From: HRBIN23 sp046294495
Lineage (GTDB): Bacteria > Chloroflexota > Dehalococcoidia > Lucifugimonadales > HRBIN23
Direction: 5' to 3'
Assembly: GCA_046294495.1 (NCBI GenBank)
Contig: JBKBKV010000004.1
Span: 1 to 60,917 of the forward strand
DNA length: 60,917 nucleotides
Each line of letters begins with the position of its first letter. Position 1 is the first letter of the stretch. The notes beneath the pieces are model-generated. The model worked only from the letters and a program-made list of their open reading frames with translations, was not told the origin of the DNA and did not search any database. The translations under genes were made by a program, and so were the position numbers. Below, piece by piece: positions 1-7,481 of this stretch.

Positions 1-440
1 CACACCTCTCGGGCAGCGAAGTCTACCTTGATGCCCGCGCCTTCGAAGGATTGCTCCGCTACTGTCGGCGGTGTCCCCTGGGCACGGCGGAGCACCGCCT
101 GCACCCGTGCCAGCAACTCAATGTGGCTGAAGGGCTTAGTGATGTAGTCGTCAGCCCCACCTTCCAGAGCACGGGCTATGTCCGTGTCGGCATCTCGCAC
201 CGTAAGCATTATGATGGGCACCTGGGAAAAGGAGCGGATCTGGCGGAGCACCTGGAAGCCGTCCATCACCGGCAGGCCCACATCAAGGATTACCAGGTCG
301 GGGGCCTCTTCGCGCAGGAGGCGCAGTCCGGTGGGGCCATCGGGGGCCGAGAGCACGGTAGTGTCCGGCCATCGCAGTTCAAAGCAGAGGGAGACCACCT
401 CCACTACTTCGGGGGCGTCGTCAATAACCAGCACTTTCAT
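1..440 (-). CDS. OmpR-family response regulator, receiver domain (3' end cut by window edge)
   Basis: This is a two-component response regulator truncated at the window edge, so only the first 146 codons are visible. The receiver domain is complete: the acidic pocket is D7-D8, the phospho-acceptor is D53 in the stretch DLVILDVGLPVMDGF, the conserved Thr is T80 and the Lys is K102 in a TKP motif. The linker after about residue 120 leads toward an expected winged-helix output domain lying outside the window. The ATG at 440 has no clear Shine-Dalgarno sequence and sits just below a promoter candidate at 459-487. The cognate kinase is not in the window. OmpR/PhoB-type assignment rests on the receiver sequence and the linker; the DNA-binding part cannot be seen. 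Confidence 0.9.
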   Translation of the reverse strand, partial: MKVLVIDDAPEVVEVVSLCFELRWPDTTVLSAPDGPTGLRLLREEAPDLVILDVGLPVMDGFQVLRQIRSFSQVPIIMLTVRDADTDIARALEGGADDYITKPFSHIELLARVQAVLRRAQGTPPTVAEQSFEGAGIKVDFAAREV

Positions 441-458
441 GGCAGTGTTGCTATTGAT

Positions 459-487
459 AGCATACCATACCAGGCCTCCCTCGCCAA
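459..487 (-). promoter_or_regulatory. Promoter candidate for the response regulator
   Basis: Read on the minus strand, a TTGGCG hexamer (482-487) is followed after 17 bp by TATGCT (459-464). The predicted transcript would start only about 12 bases before the ATG at 440, with no Shine-Dalgarno, suggesting a very short or leaderless mRNA. Confidence 0.4.
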
Positions 488-543
488 GCTGAGCGACGAG
501 ATGCTCTTTTGGATAGTCGCCCTACGGTGGAAAGGATGCACTG

Positions 544-1947
544 CTACGGTCGGAGCAAAATCCCCAGGGACTTGATAGCGGGAAGAGCCTCCAGGCGCTC
601 CACTGCTTGGGCCACCTCCTCCACCCGATGGGGCGGCAGCACCCCACGGGCACAGTCGTGGAACTTCTCCAGTAGCTCCTCACGGGATAGAGGGCGTTGG
701 GGGGTGCCGCGGGACACTTCGGCCATACGGGAAAGGACTTGTCCGTCTGCCAAGTGCACCTCCACCCGTGCCCGTATACGACTAAACCCCTGGGCCTCCA
801 GTTCCTTGTCTAGATAGGCTTCCACTTTAGGGAGAAAGGTCTGCACTTCCGGGCTGTTCACCACCTCATCCCTGAACTCCTGGATGCCCGCCTGCCGCCG
901 CACCACCAATATGCCCAACATGAAGGGGATTGAGAACTTGGCCTGCAGGGCGTTCTGAGGGCGTTGGTAGCGCAGGGCCGCTAGAACATTGCTAGTGGTG
1001 CCCAGGCGCACCTTCCTTACCTGATGAGGGCGAAGGTCGTGCTCCAGCACCAGGTCACGCAGGGCGTCCATCGCGGGGTGCAGTAAAGAGCCGCAGGGGT
1101 AGGGCTTCACCGAGACGCCGGGCTCAAGGATGGCCCAGGGCTTGCCCAGCTTGCCTTGTAGGAACTGGGGGTCGGCCCCACCTCCTGCCACCTGGAAGTA
1201 GCCCCAGGGGCCGTCAAGGGAGTTGGGGTCGGCAGTATAGCCCAGGGAGGCCAACCGTGCCGCCGTTAGCCCGTTCTGGGCGGCGGCGCCGCTGTGGTAG
1301 GGCTTGGTCATGGTGCCGAAGTTGGCACGGATGCCGGCGGCCTTAGAAGCAGCGATACCCAAGGCCATACGCGTCTGCTCGTTGTTGAGGCACAGGAGCA
1401 CTGCCGCCGCTGCCGCTGCCCCGAAGGTGCCGAAGGTGCCTGTGGAATGAAACCCTTGCTGATAGTGGCGGGGGTTGATAGCCTCGGCCAGTTTGCACTC
1501 CACCTCAAAGCCGATACAAAAGGCGTGGAGCACCTGTTGCCCGCTAGCACCCACTTCCTCACCAAGTGCCAGAGACGCCGCCAGGACAGGCACGGTAGGG
1601 TGGGTAAGTAAGCCGTAGACACGGCTGGGGTGGGAGGACAGTTGAGTATCGTCGTAGTCCATAGCGTGCCCGCTGACGCCGTTGGCCAGGGCAGCCAGTT
1701 CCGCGTAGGTTGTGTGGGGAGATCCGATAACGCTCGCGGGGCCAGGCGCGCCCACAGTCTGGAGGTAACGGCGGATGATGTGGGAGCACGGCTCCGTGGA
1801 GCCAGCCACCATCACCGCCAGCCCATCCAGCCAACACCGCTTCGCCTCCTGGCGCACCTTTGGGGGAACGGCTTCCCAAGGAGTAGAGCAGATGAAGTCG
1901 GCTACCTCGGCGGTAAAGGTTTGTGCCCCTGTCTGGACTTCTGTCAT
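544..1947 (-). CDS. MmgE/PrpD family protein
   Basis: A 467-residue protein of the MmgE/PrpD family, which includes 2-methylcitrate dehydratase and cis-aconitate decarboxylase. Family marks are the helical N-terminal region with ANGVSGHAMDYDDTQLSSHPS (about residues 88-108), the segment GFHSTGTFGTFGAAAAAA, and the lid-domain sequence with the KPYPCGSLLHPAMDA stretch. The length matches the family. No prpB or prpC homologue lies nearby, so a methylcitrate-cycle role is not supported; Chloroflexota commonly carry several such paralogues of unknown substrate. The ATG at 1947 gives the usual N-terminus. It is followed, in the same orientation, by the response regulator about 100 bases downstream. 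The family assignment is firm and the substrate is unknown. Confidence 0.88.
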   Translation of the reverse strand: MTEVQTGAQTFTAEVADFICSTPWEAVPPKVRQEAKRCWLDGLAVMVAGSTEPCSHIIRRYLQTVGAPGPASVIGSPHTTYAELAALANGVSGHAMDYDDTQLSSHPSRVYGLLTHPTVPVLAASLALGEEVGASGQQVLHAFCIGFEVECKLAEAINPRHYQQGFHSTGTFGTFGAAAAAAVLLCLNNEQTRMALGIAASKAAGIRANFGTMTKPYHSGAAAQNGLTAARLASLGYTADPNSLDGPWGYFQVAGGGADPQFLQGKLGKPWAILEPGVSVKPYPCGSLLHPAMDALRDLVLEHDLRPHQVRKVRLGTTSNVLAALRYQRPQNALQAKFSIPFMLGILVVRRQAGIQEFRDEVVNSPEVQTFLPKVEAYLDKELEAQGFSRIRARVEVHLADGQVLSRMAEVSRGTPQRPLSREELLEKFHDCARGVLPPHRVEEVAQAVERLEALPAIKSLGILLRP

Positions 1948-2033
1948 TTTCCCCCCTGGATACTTGCACTTTCGTCATTAGTGTAGTGCTGTGAACAGCA
2001 CGGTGTAAAATGGGGCGTCTGCGGCTTTCCAGT

Positions 2034-2059
2034 AGGACGCCGGCATAGGACGCCGGCAC
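2034..2059. repeat. Short tandem repeat, 13-bp unit x2
   Basis: The unit TAGGACGCCGGCA occurs twice in direct succession just upstream of the DUF11 fragment. It is GC-rich and internally palindromic (GCCGGC). It is too short for a minisatellite call; it may be part of a dispersed intergenic element, which this window alone cannot show. Confidence 0.45.
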
Positions 2060-2111
2060 ACTGGCTTCGGGGGCTCTTGTCCTCCGGGGAGGGTTCTGGC
2101 CCAGATTAACA

Positions 2112-2521
2112 GTGCCTACTCCTACACCCCCCTTACCCCCGCCCCCCAAGCCTGCCGGCGCCGACCTGGTCGTCATCAAGTCGGCCAGCCCTGACCCGGT
2201 GCGGGTGGGAAGCAACCTTACCTACACCATCGTGGTTACCAACCTGGGCCCGGCTGTTGCTACAGGCGTGCTCCTTACCGATACACTATCCCCGGTGATG
2301 AACCTGGTGTCCATCTCCCCCAGCCAGGGAACCTGCACTGGCGTAGGGAGCGTATCCTGCAACCTGGGGAATATAGGGGTGGGCTTCAGCGTCTCGGTAA
2401 CCATCGTAGTGGTGCCCACCGAAACGGGCAAACACCCCAATTCGGTGCAGGTGTGGGCCAATGAGCCTGACCCGAGATGGGCAACAACCGCTCTGCGGTA
2501 ACGAGTCAGGTCGTCCCCTAG
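2112..2521 (+). pseudogene. DUF11-type repeat domain fragment, frameshifted
   Basis: From a GTG at 2112 the reading frame encodes a Pro/Thr-rich linker followed by one complete DUF11 domain, a beta-sandwich found in large surface proteins; recognisable parts are ADLVVIKSASPDPVRVGSNL and YTIVVTNLGPAVATGV. In-frame translation ends at 2501, but shifting by one base at the CCC run near 2474 restores the expected end of the domain (EMGNNRSAVTSQVVP then TAG at 2519-2521). No signal peptide and no further repeats are present, and the frame is open upstream only to 2049. It therefore looks like the remnant of a bigger cell-surface gene, or one repeat left after deletion. The missing base could also be a sequencing error. 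Confidence 0.65.
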
Positions 2522-2586
2522 AAGTAGGAAGCGGAGGGTGGGGAGCGCATCCCCACCCCTCGCAATCTGGCCACCAGAGGCGTGCC

Positions 2587-4131
2587 CTAGCCCGTTGTCC
2601 CAGGTGTTGCCAGGCCCTCCATAGCCAGGAGGCGGTTCAGGGCGTTGGTGTAGGCGCGGGCGCTGGCCACCAGGATGTCGGTAGAGGCGCCCCGCCCCGT
2701 ATACACCCTTCCGTTGTATTCCAGGCGAATGGTAACATCCCCCATGGCGTCTAGCCCCTCGGTAATGGAACGGACGCTATACTCCACCAGTTTGGCCCTT
2801 ATGCCCATCACCTGAGCAATAGCGTTGCACACCGCGTCTACAGGCCCGTTGCCGGTAGCGGTCTGAGTATGCACCTTCCCGTCGGGGCCGGTCATACGCA
2901 CTGCGGCGGTAGGCACATCGGCCGTGCCGGTGTGCACCTGCACATGGTCCAGCGTAAAGGCCGCCGCCTCGCCCACCCGGCGATGCTCGGCCATGATGGC
3001 CTCCAAATCGCGGTCGGTAACCTCCCTCTTGCGGTCGGCCAGCGCCTTGAAATCCTGGAACACGCGGTTTAGTTCCTCGGGGGAGAGTTTAAAGCCCAGA
3101 GCTTCCAGGCGAGCCTTCAAGCCGGCACGCCCGCTGAGTTTGCCCAGCACAATCTCCCCTGCCCTGGGCCAGCCGAGCTCTGCGGGGTCCATAATCTCGT
3201 AGGTCTGGCGCTCCTTGAGCACCCCGTCCTGGTGAATGCCCGAGGCGTGACGGAAGGCGTTGAGGCCCACAATAGCCTTGTTGGGCTGGATGGTGAAACC
3301 GGTGATTTCGCTGACCATGCGGCTAGTAGGGTAAATCTCCCGAGTGTTGATGCCCGTGATTACTCCAAAGTAGTCCTTCCTGGTGTGAAGGGCCATGATG
3401 ATCTCCTCTAGGGAGGCGTTGCCGGCCCGCTCGCCGATGCCGTTGATACACCCCTCCACCTGGCGCGCCCCAGCCTTCACTGCCGCCAGGGAGTTGGCTA
3501 CCGCCAGCCCCAGGTCGTTGTGGCAATGCACGCTCACCACCGCTTTGTGGATGTTGGGCACTCGTTCAAAGATGCTCCGAATTAGGGCGGCGAACTCGGC
3601 GGGGATGGCGTAGCCTACTGTGTCAGGGATATTCACAGTAGTGGCGCCGGCGTCGATAACAGCCTGAAGGAGCGTGTAGAGGTATTCGGGCTGGGTGCGG
3701 GTGGCGTCCTGGGGAGAGAACTCCACATCCTCGCAATAGCGTTTGGCCCGCTTCACCGCCTCCACCGCCATGCTCATTACCTCTTCCCGGTCTTTGCGGA
3801 GCATGTGCAGCATGTGGATGTCGGATGTGGACAAGAAGACATGGATTCGCGGTCTAGCGGCACCCTTCAAAGCCTCCCACGCCTGGTCCACATCGTTAGG
3901 GTGGGCACGGGCTAGGGAGGCGATAATGGGGGTGCGCACCTCCCGGGCGATGGTCTCCACGGCTTTAAAGTCACCCGGAGAACTGGCGGCGAACCCTGCC
4001 TCAATCACATCTACCCCCAGGCGCTCCAACTGCTTGGCAATTTCCACCTTCTCCTCCACCGTCATTCCCGCACCCGCGGCCTGCTCACCGTCCCGCAGCG
4101 TGGTGTCAAATATGACAACTCGGTCTGCCAT
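2587..4131 (-). CDS. leuA: 2-isopropylmalate synthase
   Basis: LeuA condenses acetyl-CoA with 2-oxoisovalerate, the first committed step of leucine synthesis, in the cytoplasm. The 514-residue protein has the HMGL-like TIM barrel with FDTTLRDGEQ at residues 8-17 and the metal-binding HCHND at 202-206, followed by GINGIGERAGNA-type sequence and, from about residue 385, the LeuA regulatory dimer domain that normally binds leucine. The start chosen is ATG 4131, preceded by GGAGGAG at good spacing; an upstream in-frame extension to 4200 lacks family similarity. Other leu or ilv genes are absent from the window, so the gene stands alone. A promoter candidate about 250 bases upstream implies a long leader. 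Citramalate synthase is the main alternative, but the overall sequence is canonical LeuA. Confidence 0.93.
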   Translation of the reverse strand: MADRVVIFDTTLRDGEQAAGAGMTVEEKVEIAKQLERLGVDVIEAGFAASSPGDFKAVETIAREVRTPIIASLARAHPNDVDQAWEALKGAARPRIHVFLSTSDIHMLHMLRKDREEVMSMAVEAVKRAKRYCEDVEFSPQDATRTQPEYLYTLLQAVIDAGATTVNIPDTVGYAIPAEFAALIRSIFERVPNIHKAVVSVHCHNDLGLAVANSLAAVKAGARQVEGCINGIGERAGNASLEEIIMALHTRKDYFGVITGINTREIYPTSRMVSEITGFTIQPNKAIVGLNAFRHASGIHQDGVLKERQTYEIMDPAELGWPRAGEIVLGKLSGRAGLKARLEALGFKLSPEELNRVFQDFKALADRKREVTDRDLEAIMAEHRRVGEAAAFTLDHVQVHTGTADVPTAAVRMTGPDGKVHTQTATGNGPVDAVCNAIAQVMGIRAKLVEYSVRSITEGLDAMGDVTIRLEYNGRVYTGRGASTDILVASARAYTNALNRLLAMEGLATPGTTG

Positions 4132-4376
4132 GTTGCTCTCCTCCTGAAGATGCAGAGATTGTCTGGCCTTTTGTATTGGATGGCCTGCGCTTCTCCCCAA
4201 GCAAAAAGAGAGACAGCACAGCCGAAGGGATCAGGGGCAATAGAGGCGCGAGCGGCCGACGGCCGCCCAAGGGCTAAGAGAGGGTAGCGCAGTGCGCCCA
4301 GGGGAGCTCTGCCACAACCCCCCTGCGGCGGCGAACCGCGCTGGCAACCTCCTGAGGGAAACTCCTGGTAGGCATC
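4132..4376 (-). promoter_or_regulatory. Long structured 5' leader of leuA
   Basis: Between the predicted transcription start near 4376 and the leuA ATG lie about 245 untranslated bases, part of a 434-base stretch without a convincing gene. The leader holds a perfect 6-bp hairpin with a 3-base loop (GCGGCC at 4252-4257 pairing with GGCCGC at 4261-4266), a second small palindrome (4287-4297), and a run of five U just before the coding region (4202-4206 on the plus strand as A). This is consistent with attenuation, but no T-box consensus and no Leu-rich leader peptide was recognised. Confidence 0.35.
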
Positions 4377-4382
4377 GCTTAT

Positions 4383-4411
4383 ACGATATCACGCACTACA
4401 CCCATCGTCAA
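4383..4411 (-). promoter_or_regulatory. Promoter candidate for leuA
   Basis: On the minus strand TTGACG (4406-4411) is separated by 17 bp from TATCGT (4383-4388). The -35 box matches consensus at five of six positions. It is the best promoter in the leuA upstream region. Confidence 0.5.
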
Positions 4412-4502
4412 GGGGGGTGCGAAACAATTACCGGCCGTCACCCCACAGCATCCCTAGAAAAGGGTTGGAAAGACTTCAGGCGCCGACTTTACCCCTAGCA
4501 CC

Positions 4503-4532
4503 TTGACTACCTCGTATTGCACAGGTCATAAT
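4503..4532 (+). promoter_or_regulatory. Promoter candidate for the padR operon
   Basis: TTGACT (4503-4508) and CATAAT (4527-4532) are separated by 18 bp, about 34 bases before the GTG start of the PadR gene. The promoter is embedded in the inverted repeat at 4507-4544. Confidence 0.55.
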
Positions 4533-4544
4533 AAGGCGAGGTAG
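4507..4544. promoter_or_regulatory. Inverted-repeat operator candidate (CTACCTCG / CGAGGTAG)
   Basis: A perfect 8-bp inverted repeat, CTACCTCG at 4507-4514 and CGAGGTAG at 4537-4544, brackets the -10 box of the padR promoter with a 22-base gap. PadR regulators usually repress their own operon by binding a palindrome over the promoter, so this is a plausible autoregulatory site. A smaller palindrome (CCTCC/GGAGG, 4546-4560) covers the Shine-Dalgarno sequence. Confidence 0.5.
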
Positions 4545-4565
4545 ACCTCCTCTAAGGAGGGTGTC

Positions 4566-4898
4566 GTGTCTCGGCGGGAACTGCTGAAAGGAAGCACTGA
4601 GACCCTGCTCCTCTCCCTCCTGGTCAGCGGCCCCAAGTATGGTTACCAGATTGTGAAAGAGATTGAGCGCAGGAGCAGAGGGTATTTCTCTTTTAGGGAG
4701 GGGACCCTGTACCCGGCTCTCCATCGTATGGAGCGTGCGGGGCTGGTAGAAGGGCGCTGGGAACCTTCGCCTTCCGGACAAATGCGGCGCTACTACTACA
4801 TTACCGATAAGGGGCGCAAACACCTGGAGACCCTCCAGCGTGAGTGGGAAGCCTTCGCCCGTGCTGTAACCCTGGTCATCCTACCTGACCAAGCGTAA
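4566..4898 (+). CDS. PadR family transcriptional regulator
   Basis: A 110-residue winged-helix repressor. The sequence LLLSLLVSGPKYGYQIVKEIERRS followed by FREGTLYPALHRMERAGLVEG is the hallmark of the PadR N-terminal domain, with the wing at YYYITDKGRKHLETL. The short C-terminal helix fits the small PadR-s2 subgroup. GTG 4566 is preceded by AAGGAGG. It is followed after nine bases by a membrane protein with an N-terminal regulatory-type domain, a pairing often seen in efflux or envelope-stress operons in which PadR controls its neighbour. The effector is unknown. A palindrome overlaps its promoter. Confidence 0.9.
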   Translation: MSRRELLKGSTETLLLSLLVSGPKYGYQIVKEIERRSRGYFSFREGTLYPALHRMERAGLVEGRWEPSPSGQMRRYYYITDKGRKHLETLQREWEAFARAVTLVILPDQA

Positions 4899-4907
4899 GG
4901 GGGAGCG

Positions 4908-5867
4908 ATGCCCTTAGAAGCGCGCGCTTACCTCGAGGACCTGCGCAAGCGCTTGCGCCTTGCCCCCTCTAAAGCCCAAGAGATCCTTCAGGAACTGGAA
5001 GCCCATCTTGAGGACCGCACTGCCGAGTTGATGGAAAATGGCCTCCCCCGGGAGCAGGCGGTGCGACAGGCCCTGGAGGAACTGGGGGAGAGCCATTTGT
5101 TGGCCAGGCAGTTTTACGCTGTGCACTCTTGCGCCCCCTGGCCCACCACAGCCCTGGCAGCCTTCCCACACATAGTGGCCAGTCTAGTGTTCCTGGCTCA
5201 CGGATGGGCTTTCCCTGGGCTTGTAGTGGGATTGCTGGCAGGGGCGACCGTTGTAAGTATGCTGGCGTGGCGCAAGGGCCAGCCAGAGTGGGTTTACCCC
5301 TGGGTAGGCTATGCCCTGGCTCTCCCCGTGGTGGCGGGCCTGGCCGCCGCCCTGGCCGTTATCATCGCCATACTGGATACCATCCAGGGGCGCGCAGCCC
5401 CCCTGGAGCGCCCCGTTTACCTGGCTATGGCCGCCCTTCTCCCTGGTATTATTTGGTTCCTGACCAGCCTCATTGGGCGTCTGCTGGCGAGGGACTGGCT
5501 TTACCTTACAGTAGCCTTCCTCCCGTTCCCCTTTCTGGCAGCGTGGGGTGCTCTCCTGCGGGAACACGGTGGGCTATTCGCCTATGACGCAACACTTCTA
5601 CGCTGGACTAGTGGCCCTACTGCCCTGGTTTTCCTGGGCGTGGCTGGGCTTACCACCACCGTCTACCGCCTCGGTCACCGACCCCTGAAAGTGGGGGCCA
5701 TTACCATTGGCTTGCCTCTCCTGGTGCTGTTCACCGCTACCAGTTACACCGCCGACCTCCTTTCCCCACCCGGGATCGTAGGCTTTGTGTTGGCTCTGGT
5801 TATTTTGCTTCTCCCACCTTGGATAGATTGGTGGCGTGGCCGTGAAGGGCGCCGGCGTCCGGCCTAA
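4908..5867 (+). CDS. Polytopic membrane protein with N-terminal HAAS/permease-prefix-like domain
   Basis: Residues 1-70 form a soluble helical domain (YLEDLRKRL, then ILQELEAHLEDRTAELMENGLPREQAVRQALEELG), closely resembling the HAAS/permease-prefix signalling domain usually encoded beside PadR regulators. From about residue 78 to the end there are seven or eight hydrophobic segments interrupted by short loops, with an Arg-rich C-terminus facing the cytoplasm by the positive-inside rule. Nothing in the membrane part identifies a transporter family. The gene is nine bases from padR and presumably co-transcribed. It may sense envelope state and pass it to PadR; this is inference from family context. 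Confidence 0.75.
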   Translation: MPLEARAYLEDLRKRLRLAPSKAQEILQELEAHLEDRTAELMENGLPREQAVRQALEELGESHLLARQFYAVHSCAPWPTTALAAFPHIVASLVFLAHGWAFPGLVVGLLAGATVVSMLAWRKGQPEWVYPWVGYALALPVVAGLAAALAVIIAILDTIQGRAAPLERPVYLAMAALLPGIIWFLTSLIGRLLARDWLYLTVAFLPFPFLAAWGALLREHGGLFAYDATLLRWTSGPTALVFLGVAGLTTTVYRLGHRPLKVGAITIGLPLLVLFTATSYTADLLSPPGIVGFVLALVILLLPPWIDWWRGREGRRRPA

Positions 5868-5912
5868 CCCAGTTGCCTCACCGCCAGGCCCGGGGCCTTG
5901 CAAGGAGCATCT

Positions 5913-6806
5913 ATGCCGGGTTCGCCTAAGGTAGTTGTAGTCGCCGACAGCACCATCTCCCTGCCGCATAGCCTCCTTGAGCGATGGGGCGTAATCACTG
6001 TTCCCCTTGAGTTGACCATCAACGGGCAGGTTTACCGGGATGGTGTAGACATCACAGCAGAAGACCTGTATAGGATGATGCCCACTCTACCCGAGCCTCC
6101 CAAGACCTCTGCCCCCCGCCCAGGGGCTTTCCTGCAAGCCTTTCAGCAGGCCTCTCGGCGCGCTCCAACTGTATTGTGCCTTACCTTGGCATCTCGCCTC
6201 AGCGCTACCTATTACACGGCCCTGGCGGCCGCTGAACTGGCCCGGGAGTCTCTCCCCCATCTGCGCATCCAGGTCTTGGACACCCAAACGGCTGGCGGAG
6301 GTGAAGCCCTGGTGGCTCTGGCGGCTGCTGAACTGGCCTGGTGCGGCTCACCCCTGGAGGCCGTGGCGTCCCAAGCCCAGCGGGTTGCTCAGCAGGTTCA
6401 CTTCCTGGGTGTCCTGGAGACCCTCTACTACCTGTGGAAGGGGGGGCGTGTGCCCAAGGTAGCCCTGTGGGCAACAAACCTCCTATCCATCAAACCCATT
6501 CTGGATATCCACCACGGCGAGGTGCATCTGGTGGAGCGCCCCCGCACCAAGGCGCGGGCTATGGAACGCATCCTGGGGCTTATAGAGGAGCGTGTAGGGA
6601 AAGGCCCCCTACGGGTCAATATTATGCACGCCAATGCCCCTGATGAAGCCCAAACCCTTCTCGGGCATATTGAGGAACGCTTCACCTGCCGCCAGGTGCT
6701 GGTAACGGTGTTCACCCCTGTCATAGGAGCGCATACGGGGCCTGGCCTGCTGGGAGTGGCATTCTACAAAGACGATGCCTTGCCTATGCACCCAGAGGCG
6801 CAATAG
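5913..6806 (+). CDS. DegV family fatty-acid-binding protein
   Basis: DegV proteins bind a long-chain fatty acid and, in Firmicutes, serve as FakB partners of the fatty-acid kinase FakA. The 297-residue sequence shows the family signature VVADSTISLPHSLLERWG at the N-terminus, SRLSATYYTALAA in the middle and VFTPVIGAHTGPG near the C-terminus. The ATG at 5913 is chosen because AAGGAG lies five bases upstream; the in-frame TTG at 5898 lies upstream of that ribosome site. No fakA homologue is nearby. The gene follows the PadR operon by 45 bases. Confidence 0.9.
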   Translation: MPGSPKVVVVADSTISLPHSLLERWGVITVPLELTINGQVYRDGVDITAEDLYRMMPTLPEPPKTSAPRPGAFLQAFQQASRRAPTVLCLTLASRLSATYYTALAAAELARESLPHLRIQVLDTQTAGGGEALVALAAAELAWCGSPLEAVASQAQRVAQQVHFLGVLETLYYLWKGGRVPKVALWATNLLSIKPILDIHHGEVHLVERPRTKARAMERILGLIEERVGKGPLRVNIMHANAPDEAQTLLGHIEERFTCRQVLVTVFTPVIGAHTGPGLLGVAFYKDDALPMHPEAQ

Positions 6807-6847
6807 CAACCTCGTCCCCACGCCGCAGGGAAAGTCTTGCTATCATT

Positions 6848-7462
6848 ATGCATGTGATGGTCAGGGATACCCTGTTTGCGGAGGACCTGGACATCTTGCG
6901 GGCCAGCCTACCCCCAGCGCCGGCCCCTGTAGCCCATCCTTACCTCATTGTGGTCAGTGGCCTCCCTGGCTCGGGAAAGACCACCTTCAGCAGGAGGCTT
7001 GCTCAGCGCCTGCCAGTGCTTCTCCTTGAGAGCGATGCCCTACGCAAAGCCCTTTTCCCCACCCCTACCCATTCCCTTCAGGAGAGTGCCCGCCTCTTCC
7101 GCGCCGTCCACCTTCTTATCGAGGGGTTTCTTAAGAAGGGGATTCCGGTGATCCTGGACGCCACCAACTTGCAGGAAGTTCACCGGGAGCCTTTATACGC
7201 CATCGCCGAGCGGAACAAGGCGCACCTGGTCCTGGTGTGGGTAGAGGCGCCAGAGGAAATAGTGCGCCAGCGCCTGGAGCGGCGCTCCCGTAAAGAGGAG
7301 ACTGGCGACCTCTCTGACGCCACCTGGGAGGTCTACCAGCGTATGCGGGCCACGGCCGAACGCCCCCGCCGCCCCCATTTCGTTGTAGACACCTCACGCG
7401 ACATAACCCCCGCTTTGGACAAAGTAGCCCGCCTGGTGCGCCGCCTTTCCCGCACCGGGTGA
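6848..7462 (+). CDS. P-loop kinase of the AAA/zeta-toxin-like (COG0645) type
   Basis: A 204-residue P-loop protein: Walker A is GLPGSGKT at residues 38-45, followed by LESDALRKALF and the kinase-like VILDATNLQEVHREPLYAIAE segment, and a lid-type RQRLERRSRKEE. This arrangement is typical of small predicted nucleotide, sugar or tRNA kinases (gluconate-kinase fold). No antitoxin gene accompanies it, so a zeta toxin role is unlikely. The start is uncertain: ATG 6848 has no strong ribosome site and a second ATG lies at codon 4. The stop is TGA, showing that this genome uses TGA for termination. The substrate cannot be deduced. Confidence 0.8.
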   Translation: MHVMVRDTLFAEDLDILRASLPPAPAPVAHPYLIVVSGLPGSGKTTFSRRLAQRLPVLLLESDALRKALFPTPTHSLQESARLFRAVHLLIEGFLKKGIPVILDATNLQEVHREPLYAIAERNKAHLVLVWVEAPEEIVRQRLERRSRKEETGDLSDATWEVYQRMRATAERPRRPHFVVDTSRDITPALDKVARLVRRLSRTG

Positions 7463-7481
7463 GGGACAGAATGGAGGAGAC

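Noticed and set aside
4132..4376. T-box leader for leuA
   Set aside because: No T-box consensus and no Leu-codon-rich leader peptide was present.
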